21,832 nucleotides of DNA from a virus, in IMG/VR virus record IMGVR_UViG_3300048918_000297, positions 1 to 21,832 of that record. The stretch is one strand, 5' to 3'. Position 1 is the first letter of the stretch. Each line of letters starts with the position of its first letter. Shown in pieces: positions 13,961 to 21,073 of the stretch. The notes beneath the pieces are model-generated. The model was not told the origin of the DNA and did no database searches. It was given only the letters and a program-made list of their open reading frames with translations. The translations under genes and the position numbers were made by a program.

Positions 13961-14121
13961 AGGCGCTCGTCGTCATCAGCGTGGACTTGCCCAACCCGGA
14001 GGAGTCGGTGGTCGTGCTCCAGCACCTGGACCCGCCCACCATCCCGTACTTCGACGGGGAGGTGCGTCTCGTGGTGGGCGACGACGTGAAGGACACCATC
14101 AAGTTCCTGGACGAGGGGTAG
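13957..14121 (+). CDS. Small hypothetical protein (54 aa)
   Basis: ATG at 13957 overlaps the previous TGA (ATGA), with TTGGAGG at about 13943-13949 as the ribosome site. The 54-residue product starts with a hydrophobic strand (MKALVVISVDLPNPEESVVVL), continues with a DPPTIPYFDGEVRLVVGDD hairpin and ends KDTIKFLDEG. Its stop TAG at 14119-14121 is two bases before the exonuclease GTG. Small size and good coding composition support it. Function unknown. Confidence 0.7.
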   Translation: MKALVVISVDLPNPEESVVVLQHLDPPTIPYFDGEVRLVVGDDVKDTIKFLDEG

Positions 14122-14123
14122 TC

Positions 14124-15299
14124 GTGAGCGGGGACGAACACGCACACGCGATCCTCGGCCCGAGCGCCAGCGGGCGATGGCTCCAGTGTCCGGCGTCGGT
14201 ACGGATGACCCGTAATCTTCCCGAATCGCCGGACAGCGTGTACGCCCGCGAGGGCACGGACTTCCACACGCTATGCGAGATCGAGGCGTCACGGCGCATC
14301 CTGGGCAAGGAGCCGGGTGACTACGCCCTGGATCGTCTGGAGTGGGCGCTCGGGACAGAGGACGAGTGGCGCGACGACCAACTCAAGTACGTGGAGCAGT
14401 GGATCACGTTGCTGGATGAGTACCTCGCCGAGGAAGAGGGCGCGCAACTCTTCCTGGAGGTCGTCGTGCAGACCGGCGTTCCGGGGTGCTGGGGGACCGC
14501 GGACGCGATCATCCTGTACAGCGATCGCATCCGTGTGATCGACATCAAGTACGGCGCGGGCATCAAGGTCTCGGCGATCGGGAACAGTCAGGCTCGCCTC
14601 TACGGGGTGGGCGCGCTCGAGACGCTGGTCGAGGACCCCCTGACCATCGAGACGGTGACGAACACCATCTGGCAGCCCCGGATGAAGAACCTCTCGGAGG
14701 AGACCCTCACGCGGGCCGAACTGGTGAAGTGGCGGAACGACATCATCCCCGTCGCAGAACTCGCGCTGGGCGAGGACGCACCGTTCGGCCCCAGCGAGAC
14801 CGCCTGCCGGTTCTGCTCCATCGCCGGTGAGTGCGGCCCGCGTGCGAAGTTCATGCTGGCGCAGGACTTCGGTGATCCAGACCTCATGGACGGCGAGGAG
14901 ATGGCCGACGCGTTTAGACGCACGTCCGCGCTGAAGAAGTGGATCACCGATATTGAGGACGCCGCGCTCAAGCGGGCCTACGAGGAGGCAGGCAGCGTCC
15001 CGGGATTCAAGGTCGTGCTGAGCGGTGGGCGTCGCCAGATCAAGGACGAGAAGAAGGCCATTGGCGTTCTCATCGATGCAGGATACGGGGTGGACGAGGT
15101 ATCCAGCATGAAGATCGCCACCCTCGGCCAGTTGGACAAACTGGTCGGGGCCGATGAACTCCAGCAGGTCCTGGGTGACTTGCTGGGCAAGAGTGAGGGA
15201 CGCCTGTCCCTTGCCAAGGATAGCGATCCTCGGCCAGACGCCGACGCTATCCACTCCGCGGAGATGGACTTCGCGGGGATCGAGAATGGAGAAGCCTGA
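14124..15299 (+). CDS. DUF2800-type PD-(D/E)xK exonuclease with Cys cluster (Cas4/RecB-like)
   Basis: GTG at 14124 gives 391 residues. The Cas4/AddB-like nuclease core shows REGTDFHTLCE (His motif), GTADAI (D127) and VIDIKYG (D140, K142), the RecB-type motif order. Four Cys frame the fold: C22 in RWLQCPAS, then C228-x2-C231-x5-C237 in ETACRFCSIAGEC, as in Fe-S-cluster nucleases. DUF2800 proteins are encoded next to DUF2815 and a family A polymerase in many siphophages, as here. It probably resects DNA 5' to 3' for recombination-dependent replication. TGATG overlap with the DUF2815 gene. Confidence 0.92.
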   Translation: MSGDEHAHAILGPSASGRWLQCPASVRMTRNLPESPDSVYAREGTDFHTLCEIEASRRILGKEPGDYALDRLEWALGTEDEWRDDQLKYVEQWITLLDEYLAEEEGAQLFLEVVVQTGVPGCWGTADAIILYSDRIRVIDIKYGAGIKVSAIGNSQARLYGVGALETLVEDPLTIETVTNTIWQPRMKNLSEETLTRAELVKWRNDIIPVAELALGEDAPFGPSETACRFCSIAGECGPRAKFMLAQDFGDPDLMDGEEMADAFRRTSALKKWITDIEDAALKRAYEEAGSVPGFKVVLSGGRRQIKDEKKAIGVLIDAGYGVDEVSSMKIATLGQLDKLVGADELQQVLGDLLGKSEGRLSLAKDSDPRPDADAIHSAEMDFAGIENGEA

Positions 15300-15820
15300 T
15301 GGCGAAGGTAGTGACGAAGAAGCCGGTACGTCTGACGTTCTGCTTCCTGCCGGACGACGACGGGGTGTACCGCACCAGCGTCCTGGTCCCGAAGAAGGAC
15401 ACGGCGCTGATCGCCCAGATCGAGGAGGCGATCGAGGAGGCCAAGGAGTACGGCAAGACGGCGAAGTGGGGTGGCAAGATCCCGCGCAACCTGAAGATCT
15501 CGTTCCAGGACGGCGACGACACCGACCTGGAGAAGTACCCGGAGAACGAGGGACACATGCTCCTCAACACCCGGTCCAAGAAGAAGGTGGGTCTGGTCGA
15601 CACTGACCGTCAGCCCATCCTCGACGCCAGCGAGATCTACTCGGGGTGCTGGGCGTACATCAGCGCAACGTCGTTCGCCTACGACAACGAGAGCAAGGGT
15701 GTCTCGTTCTTCCTGAACAACATCATGAAGGCCCGGGACGACGAGTCCTTCGGCGGTGGCGCATCCAGCCCCGACGAGGACTTCGCCGATGTCGAGGTCG
15801 ATGACGAAGACCTGATCTGA
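15299..15820 (+). CDS. DUF2815-type single-stranded DNA-binding protein
   Basis: ATG at 15299 shares its A with the exonuclease stop. The 173 residues match DUF2815: a FLPDDDGVYRTSVLVPKKDTALIAQIEEA N-terminal part, the KYPENEGHMLLNTRSKKK segment, and a central GCWAYISATSFAYDNESKGVSFFLNNIM region. The sequence ends with a strongly acidic tail (EDFADVEVDDEDLI), which in SSBs recruits partner proteins. DUF2815 proteins are OB-fold ssDNA-binding proteins of the T7 gp2.5 type. Here it should coat single strands for the exonuclease and polymerase. Confidence 0.9.
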   Translation: MAKVVTKKPVRLTFCFLPDDDGVYRTSVLVPKKDTALIAQIEEAIEEAKEYGKTAKWGGKIPRNLKISFQDGDDTDLEKYPENEGHMLLNTRSKKKVGLVDTDRQPILDASEIYSGCWAYISATSFAYDNESKGVSFFLNNIMKARDDESFGGGASSPDEDFADVEVDDEDLI

Positions 15821-15844
15821 CGCTGGTCAGGCGTACCATAGACC

Positions 15845-15936
15845 GCAGCCGGGGCGGGGTCGTTCCGTCGAGTGGGGAGTTGCCCCCCACCGACAGCCCC
15901 GTCACAGGGTGAGCCTTTCTCCCCCGCCCCGGCTGC
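15845..15936 (+). other. Large folded intergenic element between SSB and DNA polymerase genes
   Basis: A perfect 15-bp stem (15845-15859 with 15922-15936; GCAGCC-GGGG-C-GGGG and its complement) encloses about 62 bases that contain a second hairpin: GTCG (15867-15870) and GTGGGG (15872-15877) with CCCCAC (15885-15890) and CGAC (15891-15894), one bulged A. A TACCAT at 15834-15839 could be a -10, placing a start at the stem base. There is no T-run, only TCTTCC follows. It may be a GC-type terminator, a leader that controls the polymerase gene, or a small RNA. I cannot tell which. It is not protein coding. Confidence 0.6.
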
Positions 15937-15958
15937 TCTTCCGTTAGACAGGAGAGCA

Positions 15959-17992
15959 GTGGACCCGGTAGCGGTCAACCGAGTGAAGTTCTCGGACGCG
16001 GCGAAGTCCATCATCCGGACTGCCGCCCTCGCTGCTCTGGGTGAGCCCCTGAGAGTCAAGTACACCGACGGCGATGCCGATCTAGCGTTCGACCTGCGTG
16101 ACCAGAACGCCGCCGTACGTACTCTCGGTCCGAAGCAGTTCTTTGACACGGTGTGGATCCCTACCCCGGACGGCGGGGGCTTCCGCAAGGGCATCGGCTA
16201 CCCGAACGCTCAGTATTACGTCCAATTCGCGTTGAAGCAGGCGCTCGGGCTAGACCTCCATATGTTCGACGACGACGTGCTCATCATTGACACCGAGACA
16301 CACGGATCTGAGCACCGCTGGAACATGCACCCCCGCGATTTCTTCCGGCTGGGACAGTACGCCTGGGGCGAGGGGCCGGTCACGCTGACCCAGAACTACG
16401 ACGAGATAGTCGACGCCCTGCGGTCTGCCCGGCTGATCATCGGCCACCAGATCCACTCGTACGACCTGTCCTACCTCATGGGTGACGACGCTCTCCACCT
16501 GCCTGTCTTCGACACCTTTGTCCACGCAACGTGTGTCGCGCCCGCGCCCGACCGCTTTCTCAACGCGAAGGGTGTGACCCAACTCTCCAACTCGCCAGGG
16601 TCGGCGTTGGCCTTCCACTCCCTCGAGAACTCCTGCTTCACGTTCGGCATCGAAGGGAAGCACGGCAACCTGAAGGAGATGGCAAGGCGGCACAAGTGTG
16701 AGATCGGTGAGATCCCCATCGACGAGGAGTATGAGGAGTATGCGCGGCAGGACGTGGTGGCGAATCGGGAGTTGGCGAGAGCCATGTTCAGCGTTGCCGA
16801 ACCTACCGACTACGAATGGCGGGAGCAAGAGGTAGCGGCGATCAACGCCCAGATCAGCCGCAACGGGTTCCGCGTGGACCGTGCGGTGGCCGAGGCACGG
16901 GTGGCAGAACTCCAGCGCCGGAAGGACGCGCTGCTCGTTGACCTGGTGATGGACTACGGCTTCCCAACGCAGGGGAAGCAGCCGTGGCGGAGCAACGCGG
17001 GGAAGGCGGCGATCCTGGAGATCCTGGGGCCGGACGCCAAGAAACTCCCCAAGACGAAGAAGGGCGCACCGTCCCTGTCCGGGGATGCGATCAAGGGTGT
17101 GACCGAGGGCACCACGAACGAGGCGTTGGGTGAGGCGCTGGGCGAACTGCTAGGTCAACGGTCACTGGCACGACTCGCTCTCGATAACGTCCATGACGAC
17201 GGATACGTCCACCCGGACATCACATCGCTCCAGCGGTCACGGCGGTTCTCGGTGTCCAACCCCGGCCTGTCGGTCTGGACGGCACGCGGACCCGGAGCGG
17301 TAGAGAAGGCGTACTTCGTGGCAGACGATGAAGACCATGACCTGTACGAGATGGACTTCTCCGCAGCCGACGCCCGCGTGGTCGCGGCGTACAGTGGAGA
17401 TCGGCACTACCTGAGCGACATGACCAACCCGAAGTTCGACGCTCACATCCAAACAGCGCGATGGTGCTTCGGGGCAACGTTCGACACGGACCCGAAGAAG
17501 TACCGTCAGATCGCGAAGGACTGCACCCACGCCATCCCGTACGGAGCCGGAGGCAAGCGGGTGAGCATGACGGCAGGTATCCCGTTGTCTGACGGCTACG
17601 ACGTGATCAAGAAGTTCGGCAAGACCTACCCATCGGTCGCCAAGTGGATGGAGAAGGCTCGGGAGGAGGGGAAGTCCGGTATTCTGGTCAACGCCTGGGG
17701 CGGCGTGCTCTACCTCGAGCCGGGACGTGAGTACACACAGTCGCCCGCGCTGTACGGACAGAACGGCACCCGCGAACTCCTCGTCGACGGGATGATCCGG
17801 TGCCGGGACGCGGGGCTGCTCCAGTATCTCAAGATAACCGTTCACGACGCCGTGGTGTTCTCGTTCCCCAAGGACAACGGAGAGGCGATGAAGGCTGAGG
17901 CCGAGGCGTGCTTCACCACGAAGTTCCGAGGAGTTCCATTCCCACTAGCGAGCGGAAAGCCCGCTCCCGACTGGTATCAGGCAGGACATTAG
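15959..17992 (+). CDS. Family A DNA polymerase with 3'-5' exonuclease domain
   Basis: GTG at 15959 after AGGAG (15950-15954) gives 677 residues. An earlier in-frame GTG at 15872 lies inside the folded element and is rejected. 3'-5' exonuclease motifs: Exo I IDTETHG (about 110), Exo II IIGHQIHSYDL, Exo III YARQDV (about 260-265). Polymerase motifs: A YEMDFSAADAR (about 463-473), B KYRQIAKDCTHAIPYG (about 516-530), C TVHDAVVFS with D630. The usual HDE is HDA here (A631). The 5' nuclease domain of host PolI is absent, as in T7-type phage enzymes. It works with the SSB and primase-helicase. Confidence 0.95.
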   Translation: MDPVAVNRVKFSDAAKSIIRTAALAALGEPLRVKYTDGDADLAFDLRDQNAAVRTLGPKQFFDTVWIPTPDGGGFRKGIGYPNAQYYVQFALKQALGLDLHMFDDDVLIIDTETHGSEHRWNMHPRDFFRLGQYAWGEGPVTLTQNYDEIVDALRSARLIIGHQIHSYDLSYLMGDDALHLPVFDTFVHATCVAPAPDRFLNAKGVTQLSNSPGSALAFHSLENSCFTFGIEGKHGNLKEMARRHKCEIGEIPIDEEYEEYARQDVVANRELARAMFSVAEPTDYEWREQEVAAINAQISRNGFRVDRAVAEARVAELQRRKDALLVDLVMDYGFPTQGKQPWRSNAGKAAILEILGPDAKKLPKTKKGAPSLSGDAIKGVTEGTTNEALGEALGELLGQRSLARLALDNVHDDGYVHPDITSLQRSRRFSVSNPGLSVWTARGPGAVEKAYFVADDEDHDLYEMDFSAADARVVAAYSGDRHYLSDMTNPKFDAHIQTARWCFGATFDTDPKKYRQIAKDCTHAIPYGAGGKRVSMTAGIPLSDGYDVIKKFGKTYPSVAKWMEKAREEGKSGILVNAWGGVLYLEPGREYTQSPALYGQNGTRELLVDGMIRCRDAGLLQYLKITVHDAVVFSFPKDNGEAMKAEAEACFTTKFRGVPFPLASGKPAPDWYQAGH

Positions 17993-17994
17993 AG

Positions 17995-18861
17995 ATGAAC
18001 GAAGAGATGATGAGTCTGTACCGGGTCATGGTGGTAGAGAGGCACAAGATCTGGCTCGCCCGCCAGGAGAACCAGCCTCAGCCGTGGACCGCGGACCCGG
18101 TGTTGATGAATCGCAAGTTCACGAATATGTTCCGCGTCCTTGACCCCGGCTCGCAGTTCGTCTTCGACCTTGACGACAACGATCCGGTGACTGTGATTAC
18201 CCGGCTGGTCTTCTACCGGATCACGAACAAGCCGTCGACGTGGTACGCATTGAGGTCGTCGCTCGGACGTTACCCGATAGTGAACGATTTCATCCAGAAC
18301 CCGGAGCGGATCACCGCCTTCCTGGACCTGTACCGAAACTTGGGAAACCGGATCTTCAGTGGAGCGTACATCATTGTCCCAGAGCCGGGGACGGCGAACG
18401 ACAAGATGGAGGGCGCGGTGCGCGTGACCCAGCGATTCATCCGTGAACGGGCCGAGGACTTCTTGGGATCGACCACCCAGGATGAGCGGTTCGCCGTGCT
18501 GCGGTCCACCCCCGGCCTCGGCCCGTTCCTGTCGATGCAGATCCTCACCGACTGGAACTACCTCGAGGAAGAGGAGCCGGACCTATCGTTCATCAAGGCT
18601 GGCCCCGGTGCGATCCGCGGTGCTGCCCTGCTCGACTCGTCCAAGAAACCGGAGGACGTGATCTACGATCTCGCCTTCGACTGGATGGACCATCCAACCG
18701 TCAACCTGAGAGGCCGCTCCCTCACGCTGATGGATGTCCAGAACACTCTCTGCGAGTTCGGCAAGTACGTGAAGGAGACCAAGAACCCGCGGAAGAAGAC
18801 CACGTATCGGCCTTCGCACCCCGGCGTCCAGCCGGTTCCCATCGTCCCGGCGTGGTGGTAG
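17995..18861 (+). CDS. Thymine hypermodification protein: aGPT-Pplase / 5-hmdU DNA kinase helical domain-like
   Basis: ATG at 17995 (AGGA at 17983) gives 288 residues. It matches the helical domain found in alpha-glutamyl/putrescinyl-thymine pyrophosphorylases and next to 5-hmdU DNA kinases: N-terminal VVERHKIWLAR, then PWTADPVLMNRKFTNMFRVLD (W31, D34, F42, R47, D50), and a helix-hairpin-helix STPGLGPFLSMQILTD (G174-G176) as in HhH DNA glycosylases, ending with LTLMDVQNTLCEFGKY. Known relatives activate 5-hydroxymethyluracil in DNA for hypermodification, pyrophosphorylase-type. No kinase domain is fused here. It is adjacent to polymerase and ThyA genes, so it acts on thymine-type bases. Confidence 0.8.
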   Translation: MNEEMMSLYRVMVVERHKIWLARQENQPQPWTADPVLMNRKFTNMFRVLDPGSQFVFDLDDNDPVTVITRLVFYRITNKPSTWYALRSSLGRYPIVNDFIQNPERITAFLDLYRNLGNRIFSGAYIIVPEPGTANDKMEGAVRVTQRFIRERAEDFLGSTTQDERFAVLRSTPGLGPFLSMQILTDWNYLEEEEPDLSFIKAGPGAIRGAALLDSSKKPEDVIYDLAFDWMDHPTVNLRGRSLTLMDVQNTLCEFGKYVKETKNPRKKTTYRPSHPGVQPVPIVPAWW

Positions 18862-18893
18862 ATTCCACGACGGCACTGGACCTGCCCCGCCTG

Positions 18894-18935
18894 CTAGGCT
18901 AGGGGTACAGGCAACAACTAGAGAATAGAGAAAGG
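18894..18935 (+). promoter_or_regulatory. Repeated promoter/leader cassette, shortened copy E
   Basis: GCTAGGCTAGG with TAGGCT (18895-18900), then ACAGGCAACAACTAGAGAAT and GAGAAAGG (18928-18935), 6 bases before ATG 18942. The core, AGGCAAC and ribosome site match copies A-D, but the GC hairpin between them is missing (the leader is about 15 bases shorter) and no CTAG copy lies 21-24 bases upstream. It could be a deletion derivative or a differently regulated version. Confidence 0.65.
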
Positions 18936-18941
18936 CAGAAC

Positions 18942-19490
18942 ATGAGTCTGGCAAAGATCAACCGGATTGGCAAGGTCCGGAAGGCGACCACGTGCGAGAA
19001 GTGCGGGGACCCGATCGGCGTGGGCAGCCCTGCCGTCAAGTTCGCAGTGGGCTTCCGCGCTCGTACGAGGGTCCGCTGCACCAAGTCCGAGTGCTTCCCG
19101 AAGCCCAGCGAGCGCGAGTCGTCGCTGGTGTCCAGCGTGTATGCCGCGCAGGAGGAGGCCGACGCCTCCACCGCCGACAGCCTGGAGGATCTCGAGCAGA
19201 TCCGCGACGACATCGCCAACGCCACCCGCGAGGTCGCGCAGGAGTACGAGGACAGTGAGATGTTCGAGAGGAACTACGACCTCCAGGAGCGGGCGGAGAC
19301 GCTGAACGGTGCAGCCGACGAACTGGAGAATTGGCAGCCGGAGGGGGAGGACGAGCCGGACGAGGACGACAAGGGGACTTGGTCGTACAACGGCCATGAC
19401 TTCGACACCTACGAGGATGCTCACAACGAGTGGCTCCTGCACGCCCGCCAGTCTCTTCAGGCCGCGATCGACGAGATGGAGCTCCCGTGA
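18942..19490 (+). CDS. Zinc-finger protein with acidic coiled-coil tail (182 aa)
   Basis: ATG at 18942 is set by GAGAAAGG at 18928-18935. Residues 18-51 hold a Cys4 site: TCEKCGDPIGVGSPAVKF, a basic FRARTRVRC and CFPKPSERESS. This resembles PARP-type zinc fingers seen in actinophage proteins with the C-x2-C-G-D/P-I-x-x-G pattern. Residues about 65-135 form an acidic, coiled-coil-like helix (LEDLEQIRDDIANATREVAQEYED), and the C-terminus (YNGHDFDTYEDAHNEWLL) is aromatic. It probably binds nucleic acid or a partner of the downstream ThyA-like enzyme, with which it overlaps by GTGA. Confidence 0.75.
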   Translation: MSLAKINRIGKVRKATTCEKCGDPIGVGSPAVKFAVGFRARTRVRCTKSECFPKPSERESSLVSSVYAAQEEADASTADSLEDLEQIRDDIANATREVAQEYEDSEMFERNYDLQERAETLNGAADELENWQPEGEDEPDEDDKGTWSYNGHDFDTYEDAHNEWLLHARQSLQAAIDEMELP

Positions 19491-21073
19491 GTGAGCAATA
19501 CACGTTCCCCACGGCGAGCGAGGCGCTCCCGTTCATCTGCTCGCGGATTCTGGACATAGGGGACGAGGTGGGCAGCAGGAACGGGCGGGTGAAGGAACTG
19601 CTGAACACCAAGATCGTCCTGACTGACCCGCAGCACCGCGAGGTCCTCAGCATCAACCGCAAGGCCAACGTCTTTGCCCAGATCGCTGAGACGATGTGGG
19701 TGCTGGCCGGGCGCAACGACATCGAGTGGCTGAGCCCCTACCTGCCGCGAGCCAAGGAGTACAGCGACGACGGAAAGACGTGGAGGGGTGGCTACGGCCC
19801 GCGCCTCCGCTACTGGACCCTGTTCAACGGGGAAAGGCTAGATCAACTCGATCACGTCGTAAAGACGCTTCAGGCGGACCCACTGTCCCGGCGTGCGGTG
19901 ATCGCGATCTACGACCCGGCGCGTGACACGGAGCCGGGTAAGGACATCCCCTGCAACGACTTCCTCCAGTTCCAGAGCCGCCTCGGTGCCCTGCACATGA
20001 CCGTGACCGTGCGGTCGAACGACGTGATGTGGGGCTGGTCGGGGATCAACGCCTTCGAGTGGAGTACCGTCCAGGAGATTGTGGCGCACCTGCTCGGTAT
20101 CGCCGTGGGCACGCTCACGTTCAACATCGGGAGCCTGCATCTCTACGAGCCGCATTGGGACAAGGCCGGTCGCCTGGAGCACGAGGACAACACGTACGCG
20201 ATCAGCCCGTTCCAGATGCCCGACCGATTCACCCGGTCTATGGTGTGGGTGGACCTCCTCATCGACCAGTGGTTCCATTGGGAGGGGTTGTGTCGAGAGG
20301 GCAAGGCCACGATGGAGGCCCTGGACAAGATCGAGGAGCCGCTGTTCCAGTCCTGGGCCGTGGCGATTGCGTACTTCTGGCAGCGCGATGAGTTCTGGCT
20401 CAAGGCGCTCAACGGCACGGCGCTGGCAGCGGCCATAGCCAGGACCCCCGCCACGACGCTCTCAGAGGCCCCTCAGACGTCGCACGACACCGGGGCGGGG
20501 GTAACCCACAACCTAGCCGCGCACGACCGTACAGGAGCGTTCTACGCCTTCGTCACGGACCTGCACGCCAAGAAGCACGCGTCGTACGGTGACTCATGGA
20601 TGAAGCGGGGTGAGAAGATGTCCATACTGGCGAACATGGCTCGCAAGGTGGACCGGCTGGGAGTCGGTGATGAGTACGACAGTTCGGCGGACACCCTGAT
20701 CGACCTGCTGGTCTACGCGAGCAAGTACCACTGCTGGCTCCTCGGCTGCGAGGCGAACCCGGAGAACGTGAATCAGGGGCTGGCCGTGGCTCTGGCAGAA
20801 GAAGAGGAGACGGTGGGGCAGGCGGCGGACATCGCCATCGTCGACATCGTGGATGACTTCAACCTCTACTGCGACAGCATCGACACGTACAGCACAGACC
20901 AGAAGTTGGACTTCGTCAGCGAGCTGATCCTCCGGGTGACACCCATCGCCCGCGATGTTTGGTACGCGGAGACCCACGGCCAGCCGTTGGACGAGGATGA
21001 CGGCGACCACCGCGATCGCCGGCTGGCCGAAGAGATCGAGCAGGACGACTACAAGGGAGCCGATGCAGATTGA
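19487..21073 (+). CDS. ThyA-like dUMP (hydroxy)methylase fused to Nmad1/DUF1599-like domain
   Basis: GTG at 19487 (GTGA overlap) gives 528 residues. Residues about 1-310 are ThyA-type: ETMWVLAGRNDIEWL, WRGGYGPRLR, SRRAVIAIYDP, catalytic PCN (C156), VTVRSNDVMWGWSG, then N188, the position of the uracil-specific Asn, and LHLYEPHW. It is thus dUMP- rather than dCMP-type. Residues about 349-421 (TGAFYAFVTDLHAKKH, YGDSWMKRGE, ARKVDRLG, LIDLLVYASKYH) match nucleotide modification associated domain 1 (DUF1599; MazG-like all-alpha). The rest is acidic helix. It is inferred to make 5-hydroxymethyl-dUMP (or dTMP) while the fused domain cleaves a competing nucleotide. Confidence 0.88.
   Translation: MSEQYTFPTASEALPFICSRILDIGDEVGSRNGRVKELLNTKIVLTDPQHREVLSINRKANVFAQIAETMWVLAGRNDIEWLSPYLPRAKEYSDDGKTWRGGYGPRLRYWTLFNGERLDQLDHVVKTLQADPLSRRAVIAIYDPARDTEPGKDIPCNDFLQFQSRLGALHMTVTVRSNDVMWGWSGINAFEWSTVQEIVAHLLGIAVGTLTFNIGSLHLYEPHWDKAGRLEHEDNTYAISPFQMPDRFTRSMVWVDLLIDQWFHWEGLCREGKATMEALDKIEEPLFQSWAVAIAYFWQRDEFWLKALNGTALAAAIARTPATTLSEAPQTSHDTGAGVTHNLAAHDRTGAFYAFVTDLHAKKHASYGDSWMKRGEKMSILANMARKVDRLGVGDEYDSSADTLIDLLVYASKYHCWLLGCEANPENVNQGLAVALAEEEETVGQAADIAIVDIVDDFNLYCDSIDTYSTDQKLDFVSELILRVTPIARDVWYAETHGQPLDEDDGDHRDRRLAEEIEQDDYKGADAD

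Noticed and set aside
15909-15947. A 12-codon GTG reading frame in the folded element, possible leader peptide.
   Set aside because: No convincing ribosome site, and such short frames occur by chance in GC-rich DNA.
15872-15958. Upstream in-frame GTG extension of the DNA polymerase.
   Set aside because: The 29 extra codons lie in the folded element, are Pro-rich and have no ribosome site. GTG 15959 has AGGAG.
18851-18869. CGTGG/CCACG inverted repeat at the end of the modification gene as terminator.
   Set aside because: Only 5 bp, no T-run, and half lies in the coding sequence.
19487-21073. dCMP hydroxymethylase as the identity of the ThyA-like protein.
   Set aside because: The residue at the base-recognition position is Asn (N188), as in dUMP enzymes. 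dCMP enzymes carry Asp there.
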